Positions 43,525-51,660 of a stretch of DNA of 64,000 nucleotides are shown piece after piece. The DNA is from Cuneatibacter sp. NSJ-177 (GTDB taxonomy: Bacteria; Bacillota; Clostridia; Lachnospirales; Lachnospiraceae). The notes under the pieces were generated by a model that was given only the letters and a program-made list of their open reading frames with translations, did not search any database and was not told where the DNA came from. Each line of letters begins with the position of its first letter. Positions within the stretch are counted from its first letter, which is position 1. The position numbers were made by a program, and so were the translations under genes. The stretch lies in contig NZ_JALIFO010000006.1 in assembly GCF_022867805.1 (NCBI RefSeq), positions 310,001 to 374,000 on the forward strand, read 5' to 3'.

Positions 43525-43741
43525 ATCATATCCCTTTCTTTTTGGTTTCTTCTGCGTTTTCATTTCTGATTCCATATCTTTGTTATCAGTATCCGGCTTA
43601 TCCTGGATTTTTATTCCTTCCCGCGACGAAACGGCCCACGGCAAGAGAGAGGAAAACGTGTCGGAAAGAGGCGGCCGGGAGAACAGGCGGATCAGGAATA
43701 ATTTGGCGGAACGCGCAGAAACTAGGGATAAGAGAATGATT

Positions 43742-43760
43742 GGAAAATAATTGTTTTTCC
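43742..43760. promoter_or_regulatory. Inverted repeat between the divergent HSDH-like and MFS genes
   Basis: GGAAAA-N7-TTTTCC, 51 bp before the MFS start, is a candidate operator for shared control. The arms are low-complexity, so chance is possible. Confidence 0.35.
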
Positions 43761-43810
43761 ATTAATTTCAGGAAAAGCGAGAAGGGGAAACAGAGATGGG
43801 AGGGATTTCA

Positions 43811-45070
43811 ATGAATAAAAAAAGGATCCATTTTGCCTGGCTGATTTTGCTGGGCGTGATCCTGATCCGCGGTTTTGCCGGCGGGGGCATCAATATGACT
43901 TCGGGTCTCTTTTTATCCCCGGTATCCGAGGAAATCGGGGTGGGAATCGGGAGCTTGTCGATTTACTTTAGTATCACTTCGATTGTGATGGTGTTGTTTC
44001 TGCCCCTGGCCGGACGGATCATCAACCGGCTCGATATCCGGCTGACCGCTCTGCTCGGCGCTGCCCTGCAAGCGCTTTCCTTTGCCGCGTTCGGACTGCT
44101 TCACCATGTAGCCGGATGGTATCTCCTGTCTATCCCCCATGCGATGGGGGCGGCCTTGCTGGTAAATTTGATGGGGCCCATTTTAATTAATCGGTGGTTT
44201 GCCAGGAAGGCAGGGACCATGATGGGAATTCAGATGGCGTTCGTCGGTCTGTTCGGCGCAGTGCTGCAGCCTTTGACTTCCCGGATCATCCATCAAAGCG
44301 GCTGGCGGAACGCCTATTTTTTTATCGGCGGCCTGACCTTTTTGGCTGTGGTTCTGACTGCATTTTTTCTGCTTCGGAACCGGCCGTCTGATCTGGGGAT
44401 CGAGCCGTACGGCGCGGACCGGCTCGATCCCCCGCAGGCTTCTAAAAATGCAGAGGAAGCGGTGGAGATTCCGGAGAGCACGGCTCTTCACTCCGCTTCC
44501 TTTTATCTCCTTTTGTTGTTCATGATTGCGATCACCGGCGTCGGCGTCTTCACCCAGCACATCCCCACCTATGGGACCGCTATGGGGTATTCGGTAAGCT
44601 CCACCGGCACGGCGCTGGCTTTCGCCTCGGTGGGCAGCGCCATCGGCTCCATCGCCATCGGCGTCGTCAGCGATAAGATCGGCGGTCTTTTGACCTGCTA
44701 CGGCATGATCGGAATCGGGATTGCGGAAATCATCGGCTTCTGGTTCAGCCCCCGCAGTTTTCTTCTCTTTACGGCTTCCACCTTTCTGCACGGGCTGGTC
44801 AGCTCCGGGATCATGGTACTGGCCCCGATCCTGACAATCAAATTTTTCGGTCAGAAGGATTATGAAAAGATTTTCGCCAAAGTTTCGATGGGCGCGCCTC
44901 TTGCCTCTATCCTCCTGATTCCGGCCTATGGTTTTGTCTATGACTGGAGGAAGGATTATTCGCTGGTGCTGCTGTTGATGCTGGGAATGCTGATCGCCGC
45001 AGCGTTTTGTATTGCGGTCGGCTGGAGAAAACGCTGCACGGCCGAAGGCTGCCCCCGCTGGCGGGAATAA
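43811..45070 (+). CDS. MFS transporter, oxalate/formate- or monocarboxylate-type
   Basis: 419 residues with 12 predicted membrane helices and a central polar loop near residues 195-225. The start LILLGVILIRGFAGGGINMTSGLFLSPVSEEIGVG and the RWFARKAGTMMGI motif are of the OFA/monocarboxylate-carrier branch, which moves organic anions. ATG 43811 was preferred because GGGAGGGA precedes it. Divergent from the hydroxysteroid-dehydrogenase-like gene; a bile acid or other carboxylate is a reasonable guess for its substrate. Confidence 0.85.
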   Translation: MNKKRIHFAWLILLGVILIRGFAGGGINMTSGLFLSPVSEEIGVGIGSLSIYFSITSIVMVLFLPLAGRIINRLDIRLTALLGAALQALSFAAFGLLHHVAGWYLLSIPHAMGAALLVNLMGPILINRWFARKAGTMMGIQMAFVGLFGAVLQPLTSRIIHQSGWRNAYFFIGGLTFLAVVLTAFFLLRNRPSDLGIEPYGADRLDPPQASKNAEEAVEIPESTALHSASFYLLLLFMIAITGVGVFTQHIPTYGTAMGYSVSSTGTALAFASVGSAIGSIAIGVVSDKIGGLLTCYGMIGIGIAEIIGFWFSPRSFLLFTASTFLHGLVSSGIMVLAPILTIKFFGQKDYEKIFAKVSMGAPLASILLIPAYGFVYDWRKDYSLVLLLMLGMLIAAAFCIAVGWRKRCTAEGCPRWRE

Positions 45071-45078
45071 GCCGTCCC

Positions 45079-45969
45079 TTACAGATAAGGGTACAGGTAA
45101 GTCCAGACGTATTCCAGCAGATTGTTCTCCCCGGTATCGTATCCGTTCAGCACGATCACCGCATTTTTTTCCTTGACAATCGTACAATACTGACCGAACC
45201 GGCCGACGGCGCTGATGGAATCGTACCGGCCCCGCCAGAACAGCATTCCGTAATCCCGGATTCCATCTGGAACAGGAATGACGGTTCGGTCCACCAGGCG
45301 GATCCAGCTTTTCGGAAGCACCTGCTTCCCATTCCAAATCCCATCGTCCAAGTAGAGCTGGCCGAAATGGGAGACCTCGGTGGAGGTAAGCCAGATGCCG
45401 CCGGCCCCGAAGGTGTTTCCCAGAGGATCGCACTCCCATTCGGGAAGCGGAATCCCCAGCGGCTCAAAGAGACGGGGAAGCAGGTATTCCGGCAGGCGCA
45501 TCCCGCTTTTTTGTTCCAGGATGACGCCGGCCAGATAGGGGCCGGCATTGCTGTAGAGAAACGAGTTTCCGGGCTCTTCCTCAAACGGGCGGGAGAGGGC
45601 GAAGCGAATGTAATCGTTCTCCTTCATCGTCCGGCGCTGATCCCCCATCAGATAAGGCTTTTTTTGGCCCAATGTCATGGTCAGAAGGTGGCGCAGAGTC
45701 AGCCGTTTGAGATTTGGTTCGACCTGCGGAGGAAGGTAATCCGCAAGCAGATCCGTGACGAAATCATCCAGATGGAGGAGTCCTTCCTCCAGAGCAAACC
45801 CGACGGCAGTGCCGGTGATGCTTTTGCTCAGAGAAAATTGGTTCTGCCGGATCTCCGGGACAAAGTCGTGCCGCGCCAGTTCCTTTCCGCCCTGCCTTAT
45901 GATCACGTGATCCACCCCAAACTGAGAGACGGCGCGGCAGAAGAAATCAAAGCGGTCTTGTGTCAACAT
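45079..45969 (-). CDS. Beta-lactamase-family serine hydrolase
   Basis: 296 residues with the SxxK motif in FSLSKSITG, YSN in FLYSNAGPYLAG and GAGGIWLTSTEV towards the C terminus, the pattern of class C beta-lactamase/penicillin-binding relatives that include esterases and peptidases. No signal peptide, so a cytoplasmic esterase or amidase is more likely than a beta-lactamase. ATG 45969 was chosen; the open frame upstream covers another gene. Convergent with the MFS gene. Confidence 0.85.
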   Translation of the reverse strand: MLTQDRFDFFCRAVSQFGVDHVIIRQGGKELARHDFVPEIRQNQFSLSKSITGTAVGFALEEGLLHLDDFVTDLLADYLPPQVEPNLKRLTLRHLLTMTLGQKKPYLMGDQRRTMKENDYIRFALSRPFEEEPGNSFLYSNAGPYLAGVILEQKSGMRLPEYLLPRLFEPLGIPLPEWECDPLGNTFGAGGIWLTSTEVSHFGQLYLDDGIWNGKQVLPKSWIRLVDRTVIPVPDGIRDYGMLFWRGRYDSISAVGRFGQYCTIVKEKNAVIVLNGYDTGENNLLEYVWTYLYPYL

Positions 45970-45985
45970 GTCTGCCTCATCCTCC

Positions 45986-46195
45986 TCACTGCTTGTCCTC
46001 ATTGCCGTCCTTGGGGCCTTCCTTGGAAACGGCCTGGGCAATGTAAAGGGCAATAACCAGGAAGACAATATTGATGACCATCAGCAGCGTACCTCCCAGA
46101 TGCAGGACTCTTTCCAGGAAGAAATACTTGGCCAGCAGGTAGAGAACCACCAATCCGAGCAGCACCGCAGTGATTTTTGTACGGTTATACTTCAT
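45986..46195 (-). CDS. Small two-helix membrane protein
   Basis: 69 residues from ATG 46195 (GGAG six bases upstream): basic start, two hydrophobic helices (about 9-27 and 30-55) and an acidic tail. It lies 16 bp before the serine hydrolase and is probably cotranscribed. No family recognised. Confidence 0.7.
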   Translation of the reverse strand: MKYNRTKITAVLLGLVVLYLLAKYFFLERVLHLGGTLLMVINIVFLVIALYIAQAVSKEGPKDGNEDKQ

Positions 46196-46372
46196 GCTAA
46201 TCTCCATTCTCAATCGGATTCCGGTTTCGTTTTTTCATCGGAAATTCTTTTCAACCGGTTTTATTCCATTCTATTCGTTTTCTCCGGGCTTGTCAATTCG
46301 TCAGATACTCGCCTGCCGGAATTCGATGGATGCTCTTTGGGGTTGATCTCAAGGGCTTTGACCGTTTGAAAA

Positions 46373-47482
46373 TCAATGGATGGGGGCGGGGAAGGTAATA
46401 TTTCCCTCCTCGTCGGAGTTTTTAAATTTGTGGTGGATTTTCTGGAGCGTGATGGCTCCGGAAGGACATGCGCTGGAACAGATGGTGCAGCCCCAGCAGC
46501 GTTCTTCGTCGAATTCAATCCGATTATTCCACCCAAAGTGGAAGGCGTCGAAGTTACAGACCTTTGTACACTTTCCGCATTGGATACATTGGGCCGGATT
46601 GTAGAAAGTCTTCCAGTTGGAGCGGGGGAAAGTCAGACGCGCCCCCATGCGGCGGCTCACTTCGATGGGGAAACAGCACTGAGAATCACAGTTGCACATG
46701 CTGTAGCCCTCGCCGCACTGCATCAGCCCGCTCTTCCGGTATTTCAACACAAGTTCCTTCGCCTCCTCCAAGGTGATTCTCCGGCCGTGTCCCCGGTCAA
46801 ACTCGGTATTGGGCCCTCCGTAAAACCGGACGCATACTTCATCCAATTTATCGTGGTCATAGACCATTCGTTTACAGTTACAGGGAATCAGATAAATGAA
46901 GTCCTGGTTCTTTTCCAAGACTGCCATCGCCTCTTCCAGGTTCAGCCAGTCATTTTGGTGCATTTTTTCCTCATAACCGTCCATCTTGCTGAGAATCACG
47001 GCTTCGTAGTCTTTTTGATAGTTCTGCAGGTCCCACTCGTTCAGAGCCTGTTTTTTCTTTTTCGGAATCGGAGCGTACTGCTCCGGCTCAAACTGGGCGA
47101 AATACGGCAGCCTGGTGTAAAAATTGGTCACTCGATAGGAGGCTTTTCGATTGGATTCTTCATCCACTGTCCGCTGTACTTGATTGAAATCAAAATCCTC
47201 GCCCACCGGATTGCCGAAAAGTCCCCGAACCGGGTCCACAAAACCGGGAATCTGTTTTTCGATGATGGCCCGATGATAGAGACTGTGGATCATTTCCTCC
47301 GGCTGATCGCTGAGGCCATGTTCTGTGATCAGCTTTTTCATCTCATCCTGACTCAGTACCTGACGGCCCGCCAAGGCGATATACGAGAGTTCCGGTTCCG
47401 TCAGCATGAGCTTCGCTTCCTCCCAAAATTCCTGCGGTGTCTCGAAAACTTCCATGGCTTTTTCAAAAACGGCTGTGTTCAT
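46373..47482 (-). CDS. 4Fe-4S dicluster-domain protein with extra cysteine cluster
   Basis: 369 residues. The C terminus has two ferredoxin motifs (CIQCGKCTKVCNF and CWGCTICSSACPSGA). Before them lie further cysteines (IPCNCKRM, DEVCVRF, GYSMCNCDSQCCFP) that could bind another metal site. The N-terminal 200 residues are helical and unrelated to common ferredoxins. ATG 47482 follows AGGAGGAGG. It is likely a cytoplasmic electron-transfer or sensing protein; relatives in anaerobes are annotated only as 4Fe-4S binding. Confidence 0.85.
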   Translation of the reverse strand: MNTAVFEKAMEVFETPQEFWEEAKLMLTEPELSYIALAGRQVLSQDEMKKLITEHGLSDQPEEMIHSLYHRAIIEKQIPGFVDPVRGLFGNPVGEDFDFNQVQRTVDEESNRKASYRVTNFYTRLPYFAQFEPEQYAPIPKKKKQALNEWDLQNYQKDYEAVILSKMDGYEEKMHQNDWLNLEEAMAVLEKNQDFIYLIPCNCKRMVYDHDKLDEVCVRFYGGPNTEFDRGHGRRITLEEAKELVLKYRKSGLMQCGEGYSMCNCDSQCCFPIEVSRRMGARLTFPRSNWKTFYNPAQCIQCGKCTKVCNFDAFHFGWNNRIEFDEERCWGCTICSSACPSGAITLQKIHHKFKNSDEEGNITFPAPIH

Positions 47483-47696
47483 CCCATCCTCCTCCTGTTG
47501 TCGTTGCAACGTCTTTTCCTTAATTATATCAGCAAGTTCCATGCCATTTTTTGAAGGGAAGGCGTTCCGCTCTGGGGGCGGTTTCTTTTTGCTGCATTTT
47601 TCCTGACGCCATTTTTCTTGGCGCTCTGCCGTTTTTCTTTGCATATGAGAGGGGAGCAAAACAATCTGCGGGCTCGTCTTCGCTGAGTTTCATGGT

Positions 47697-47740
47697 AAAC
47701 GGCAGGCCGCCCGCAAAAGTGCGGTCCTGGCCTGCCGTTT
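47697..47740. other. Strong hairpin downstream of the solute-binding protein gene
   Basis: AAACGGCAGGCC (47697-47708) pairs perfectly with GGCCTGCCGTTT (47729-47740), with a smaller CCGC/GCGG hairpin within. On the minus strand no T run follows, so it may protect the mRNA end rather than terminate. Confidence 0.55.
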
Positions 47741-47749
47741 GAAAGAGTT

Positions 47750-48745
47750 TTATTTTGCCGCTTCTTCCGCGTATTTTGTGGTGACCAGTTTCTCGTAGGG
47801 AGCTCTCGCCGTCAGTTCTCCGGCTTCATCCAGGATATCTTCCAGCAGATTGAAACTGCTCTCCTCAAAAATCATGTCGTTTTTCCAGGTATCCTGCTCT
47901 TTGTAACGATCGACGATCGTGGCAATCGTGGATTCCTCGGTTTCCGGGAACTGAGGCTTGATGGTTTTTGCAATCTCTTCGGACGAATGGCTGTTCACAT
48001 ATTCAATCCCTTTTTGCATGGCATTGGTGAATTTTTGAATAATATCACCGTGTTTTTCCATATAGCTGGCCTGGGCGCAATAAGCCGTGTAGGGGACATA
48101 GCCGGAATCTACGCCGAGGGATGCGACCACATGACCGGAGCCTTCCAGTTCCAGGCTGGTGGCGAAGGGTTCAAACTCTACGGTATAGTCGGCGTCCCCG
48201 CTGGTAAAGGCCGCTGCTGTCAGGCCAAACTGAATACTTTGATCAATGCTCAGATCTTTGGCCGGGTCGATCCCGTTCTGTTTCAGGATATACTCGAACA
48301 CCATCTGAGGCATGCCGCCCTTCCGGCCGCCAAGCACAGTGGAACCTTTGAGGTCATCCCAAGTGAAGTTCTCCATCGGTTCTCTGGCGACCAGGAAATT
48401 TCCGGCCCGCTGGGTCAGCTGGGCGAAATTGACAAAGTAATCATCCGCGCCCTGATTATAGACGTAGATCGAAGATTCGCTTCCCATGAAGCCGATATCG
48501 GCGTCTCCGACAATCAGCGAGGTCATTACATTGTCTGCACCTGCGCCGTTGACCAGAGTCAGGTCAATTCCTTCCTCCTTAAAATATCCGAGCTCGATCG
48601 CCGCGTACTGAGGCGCATAGAAAATGGAGTGGGCGACTTCGTTCAGGGTGACTTTTGTCAGCTCCTCCTCTTTCTGGCCGCAGCCGGCGGCGCATAGGCC
48701 GAAGAGCAGAACCACCGCGAGGAAAGATGGCAAAATTTTTTTCAT
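47750..48745 (-). CDS. Solute-binding lipoprotein of the NMT1/THI5-like (nitrate/taurine/pyrimidine) family
   Basis: 331 residues with a lipoprotein signal ending LCAAGC, then the family start VTLNEVAHSIFYAPQYAAIELGYFKEEGIDLTLVNG and GDADIGFMGSESS. Such proteins feed importers for thiamine precursors, sulfonates, nitrate or similar small molecules. ATG 48745 follows AGGAGG. No permease or ATPase gene is nearby, so it is an orphan that must use a transporter encoded elsewhere. Confidence 0.88.
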   Translation of the reverse strand: MKKILPSFLAVVLLFGLCAAGCGQKEEELTKVTLNEVAHSIFYAPQYAAIELGYFKEEGIDLTLVNGAGADNVMTSLIVGDADIGFMGSESSIYVYNQGADDYFVNFAQLTQRAGNFLVAREPMENFTWDDLKGSTVLGGRKGGMPQMVFEYILKQNGIDPAKDLSIDQSIQFGLTAAAFTSGDADYTVEFEPFATSLELEGSGHVVASLGVDSGYVPYTAYCAQASYMEKHGDIIQKFTNAMQKGIEYVNSHSSEEIAKTIKPQFPETEESTIATIVDRYKEQDTWKNDMIFEESSFNLLEDILDEAGELTARAPYEKLVTTKYAEEAAK

Positions 48746-48916
48746 GGAAATCCTCCTATAAATTTTCATACTATAACATATGGGGAAAGAAAGAAACGGT
48801 GCGTATGGCTGGGCTGAAAAATGAGGAAGCAGCGGGTGAGAGTATGTTTTTGTTGACAGCCTGCCCCGCAGCCGCTAGACTGAAAGTAGACTATTTGCGA
48901 ACAGATAAGGAAGAAG

Positions 48917-50605
48917 ATGATGTGGAAACGAAAAACACTGAAGAACAAGGCCAAGGGAATTCTGAAACAGAAGTATTGGCGTGTGATTGCGGTCTGCTTT
49001 TTTCTGGCTTTTGTGGCGGGAGAGTATTCCAATACCCTGACGTTGGTCCAATCTTACAATTCTTCCAAGGTGGAAGAGGCGGTGGAGACCAACCGGAAAA
49101 CCAATAAGAAGACCAACTCGGAGGTGGTCAATGAGCTGCTGAATCAGGGGGAGCCGCCGGACGTCTCTCAGAGCAAATACACGGAAGGCGTTTTTGCATA
49201 TATCTTCAACAACGTGACGCAGTCCGGCTCGTTTCTTTTTGGCATACTAAATGTTTTTAACCAGGCGATCTTTCACGACTCGGTGGGCGTCAGTATCGTC
49301 TTGGGGATCGGAATGCTGATCCTGGGGCTCTATTGGATCTTTGTACAAAATGTATTGAAAGTGGCGGGCTGCCGTTTTTTTCTGGAATCGTCCTCTTATC
49401 CGGACACCCCGGCCAGCCGTCTGCTGTTTCTGGTCCGAGTGCGGAAGGTCTGCAACACTGCTGGCGCCATGTTTCGGACGGCCCTCTATCAATGGCTATG
49501 GGACCTGACGATCATCGGAGGGTTCGTCAAGGAATATTCTTATCGGATGGTCCCCTATATCCTGGCGGAAAATCCGTCGGTGAGCGGAAGGAAAGCGATC
49601 GCCCTGTCCCGGAAAATGATGAAAGGCCATAAGTGGAGGGCATTTCTGCTGGATCTGTCCTATTTCCCTTGGGTGCTTTTGAATCTGTTGACTGGAGGCC
49701 TTCTCAATATATTTTTTCTGAATCCTTACCGCACGGCGGCCAATGCGGAACTCTATTTGGAGCTGCGGAGGCAGGCGCAGGAGAAAGACCTCCCTGGTTC
49801 GGAGTATCTGGCCGACCAATATTTAGCCGGCCCGCCCCCGTTTACTGTGGAACAGGAAACTCCTCCTACCGAATATCCGTCTCACCTGTTTTTGATACCG
49901 GAACGGGAGAGACGCCAGTGGATCCAAGTGGATTGGAGGAGGAGCTATTCGCTGGGAAATCTGATCCTGCTGTTTTTCACCTTTTCGCTGATCGGCTGGC
50001 TCTGGGAGGTCAGCCTGCATCTTTCCACCGACGGCTTTGTAAATCGCGGGGTGCTTCACGGACCCTGGCTTCCGATTTACGGAACGGGCGGCGTTTTGAT
50101 TTTGGTGCTGCTGCAAAAAGTCCGGGAGAAGCCATGGGTGACATTCTGCCTTACGATCGTGATCTGTGGTGTGGTGGAGTATTTTACCGCGTGGTACCTG
50201 GAAGTGACGAAGGGGACCAAGTGGTGGGATTACAGCGGATATCTGCTGAATCTGGACGGACGGATCTGCGCGGAAGGGCTCCTGGTCTTTGGCATCGGCG
50301 GCATGGCGATCATCTATCTGGGAGCGCCTTTGTTTGACGAACTGTACAAAAAGATCCCGAAAAAGTTGAAGTGGATTCTCTGCGCGGTATTGATTGTGGT
50401 ATTTGCTGTGGACGCCGCGTATTCCAGCGCCCACCCCAATACGGGAAAGGGAATCACGGATTACGGGAGGAAGACAGCGGAATATGAACAGGTCTGCCGG
50501 ATCGAGGAAAACGGGTCCGGCCGGATGCAGCCATTGAACTACGGCGAAAAAGAGGGCCTGGCCCCGCGGGCGGCGAGCAAAAAGAGGGCCAGTGGTTCGG
50601 CCTGA
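48917..50605 (+). CDS. DUF975 - CmpB-like membrane fusion protein
   Basis: 562 residues. The N-terminal half is DUF975-like (KRKTLKNKAKGILKQKYWRVI, SYRMVPYILAENPSVSGRKAIALSRKMMKGHKW) with about four helices; the C-terminal half from about residue 345 is a PF06541 (putative ABC transporter permease, CmpB-like) domain (LIGWLWEVSLH, GVLHGPWLPIYGTGGVLI, GVVEYFTAWYLE, WWDYSGYLLNLDGRIC). The two are separate proteins in many Clostridia. Function unproven. Start may be 48917 or 48920, after AGGAAGAAG. Confidence 0.8.
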   Translation: MMWKRKTLKNKAKGILKQKYWRVIAVCFFLAFVAGEYSNTLTLVQSYNSSKVEEAVETNRKTNKKTNSEVVNELLNQGEPPDVSQSKYTEGVFAYIFNNVTQSGSFLFGILNVFNQAIFHDSVGVSIVLGIGMLILGLYWIFVQNVLKVAGCRFFLESSSYPDTPASRLLFLVRVRKVCNTAGAMFRTALYQWLWDLTIIGGFVKEYSYRMVPYILAENPSVSGRKAIALSRKMMKGHKWRAFLLDLSYFPWVLLNLLTGGLLNIFFLNPYRTAANAELYLELRRQAQEKDLPGSEYLADQYLAGPPPFTVEQETPPTEYPSHLFLIPERERRQWIQVDWRRSYSLGNLILLFFTFSLIGWLWEVSLHLSTDGFVNRGVLHGPWLPIYGTGGVLILVLLQKVREKPWVTFCLTIVICGVVEYFTAWYLEVTKGTKWWDYSGYLLNLDGRICAEGLLVFGIGGMAIIYLGAPLFDELYKKIPKKLKWILCAVLIVVFAVDAAYSSAHPNTGKGITDYGRKTAEYEQVCRIEENGSGRMQPLNYGEKEGLAPRAASKKRASGSA

Positions 50606-50782
50606 AACGTGAGCAGCGTTACATACGGCTCATGGATGTATGGAAAGTGGGAGAATTGCCAAGGATAGAAGTAGACCTCCTTCAAGTCCGGAATGAATTT
50701 CAGGGCATGAGTGTTTTCTGTTTTCCGGCACCGGCGGGCATTGGAAACCCGGCAGCTCCGGGCACGAAATTGGAAATAAAAC
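50606..50782. other. Spacer before the nagB promoter
   Basis: No supported gene. A 56-codon frame from ATG 50632 runs into the nagB promoter and has no ribosome binding site. Confidence 0.5.
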
Positions 50783-50811
50783 TTGACAAAGAGGGGAGAT
50801 AATTCTATTCT
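50783..50811 (+). promoter_or_regulatory. nagBA promoter
   Basis: TTGACA (50783-50788), 17 bp, TATTCT (50806-50811). Confidence 0.75.
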
Positions 50812-50817
50812 GAATTC

Positions 50818-50920
50818 AGCAAGAATTGCTCTCCCGCAAGGGTGAAATCACAAAACGGTTTTGCAGAAATTCCGGCAAGCCGGAGACGGCAGAAAATTTT
50901 AAGAATTTTAGGAGGAGAAT
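50818..50920 (+). promoter_or_regulatory. Structured 5' leader of nagBA
   Basis: About 100 nt of leader carry three small hairpins in a row: CCC-GCAA-GGG (50833-50842), CAAAACGGTTTTG (50851-50863) and CCGGCAAGCCGG (50871-50882), then an A/T-rich stretch and AGGAGG. No known riboswitch was recognised and there is no terminator, so any control would act on translation or RNA stability. Confidence 0.45.
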
Positions 50921-51646
50921 ATGAGGATTTATCGTGCAAAGGATTATGAGGAGATGAGCCGTAAGGCGGCGAATCTGATTGCCGCTCAGGTGATCATGAA
51001 GCCCGACTGTGTGCTGGGACTTGCCACCGGGACGACGCCGGTCGGAACCTACCGGCAGTTGGTGGAAGGCTATGAAAAAGGAGATCTGGACTTTTCCGCG
51101 GTCAAGACCGTGAATTTAGACGAGTACAAGGGACTGTCTCCGGAAAATAACCAGAGTTACCGGTATTTCATGAACGAGAATTTGTTCCGCCATGTGAATA
51201 TCTGTCTGGAGAACACAAATGTTCCCAATGGCCTGGCCGAGGACGCCGAAGCGGAATGCGCCCGTTACAATCAGGTGATCCGCGATCTGGGCGGGATTGA
51301 TCTTCAGCTTTTAGGGCTCGGCGTGAACGGTCACATTGGTTTCAATGAGCCGGATGACGCCTTTGCCAAGGAAACACATCTGGTCACGCTGACGCAGAGC
51401 ACCATCGACGCGAACTCCCGCCTGTTTGACCGGATCGAGGATGTTCCCCATTATGCGTTTACAATGGGAATCCGGTCGATCATGCAGGCGAGGAAGATTC
51501 TGGTGGTGGCCAACGGAGAAAACAAAGCGGATATTATCAAAAAAGCATTTTTCGGTCCGGTGACGCCTCAGGTGCCTGCTTCTATTTTACAGATGCACCC
51601 GGATGTGATTCTGGTGGGCGATGAGGCGGCGCTTGGCAAGATTTAA
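50921..51646 (+). CDS. nagB: Glucosamine-6-phosphate deaminase
   Basis: 241 residues with LGLATGTTPVGTYRQLV, TVNLDEYKGLSPENNQSYRYFMNENLF (catalytic Asp), GLGVNGHIGFNEPD (catalytic His) and ILVVANGENKADI. It converts glucosamine 6-phosphate to fructose 6-phosphate and ammonia. AGGAGGAG precedes the ATG; nagA follows by 14 bp. Confidence 0.97.
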   Translation: MRIYRAKDYEEMSRKAANLIAAQVIMKPDCVLGLATGTTPVGTYRQLVEGYEKGDLDFSAVKTVNLDEYKGLSPENNQSYRYFMNENLFRHVNICLENTNVPNGLAEDAEAECARYNQVIRDLGGIDLQLLGLGVNGHIGFNEPDDAFAKETHLVTLTQSTIDANSRLFDRIEDVPHYAFTMGIRSIMQARKILVVANGENKADIIKKAFFGPVTPQVPASILQMHPDVILVGDEAALGKI

Positions 51647-51660
51647 AGAGAGGAAAAGGT

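Noticed and set aside
44183-45439. Long minus-strand frame opposite the MFS carrier gene
   Set aside because: Arg/Gln/Gly-rich antisense translation of a membrane protein gene; no ribosome binding site or domain.
46376-47554. Long plus-strand frame opposite the ferredoxin gene
   Set aside because: The opposite frame has cysteine motifs and an AGGAGG start; this one is a low-information antisense shadow.
50632-50802. 56-codon frame before nagB
   Set aside because: No ribosome binding site, no family, and it overlaps the nagBA promoter.
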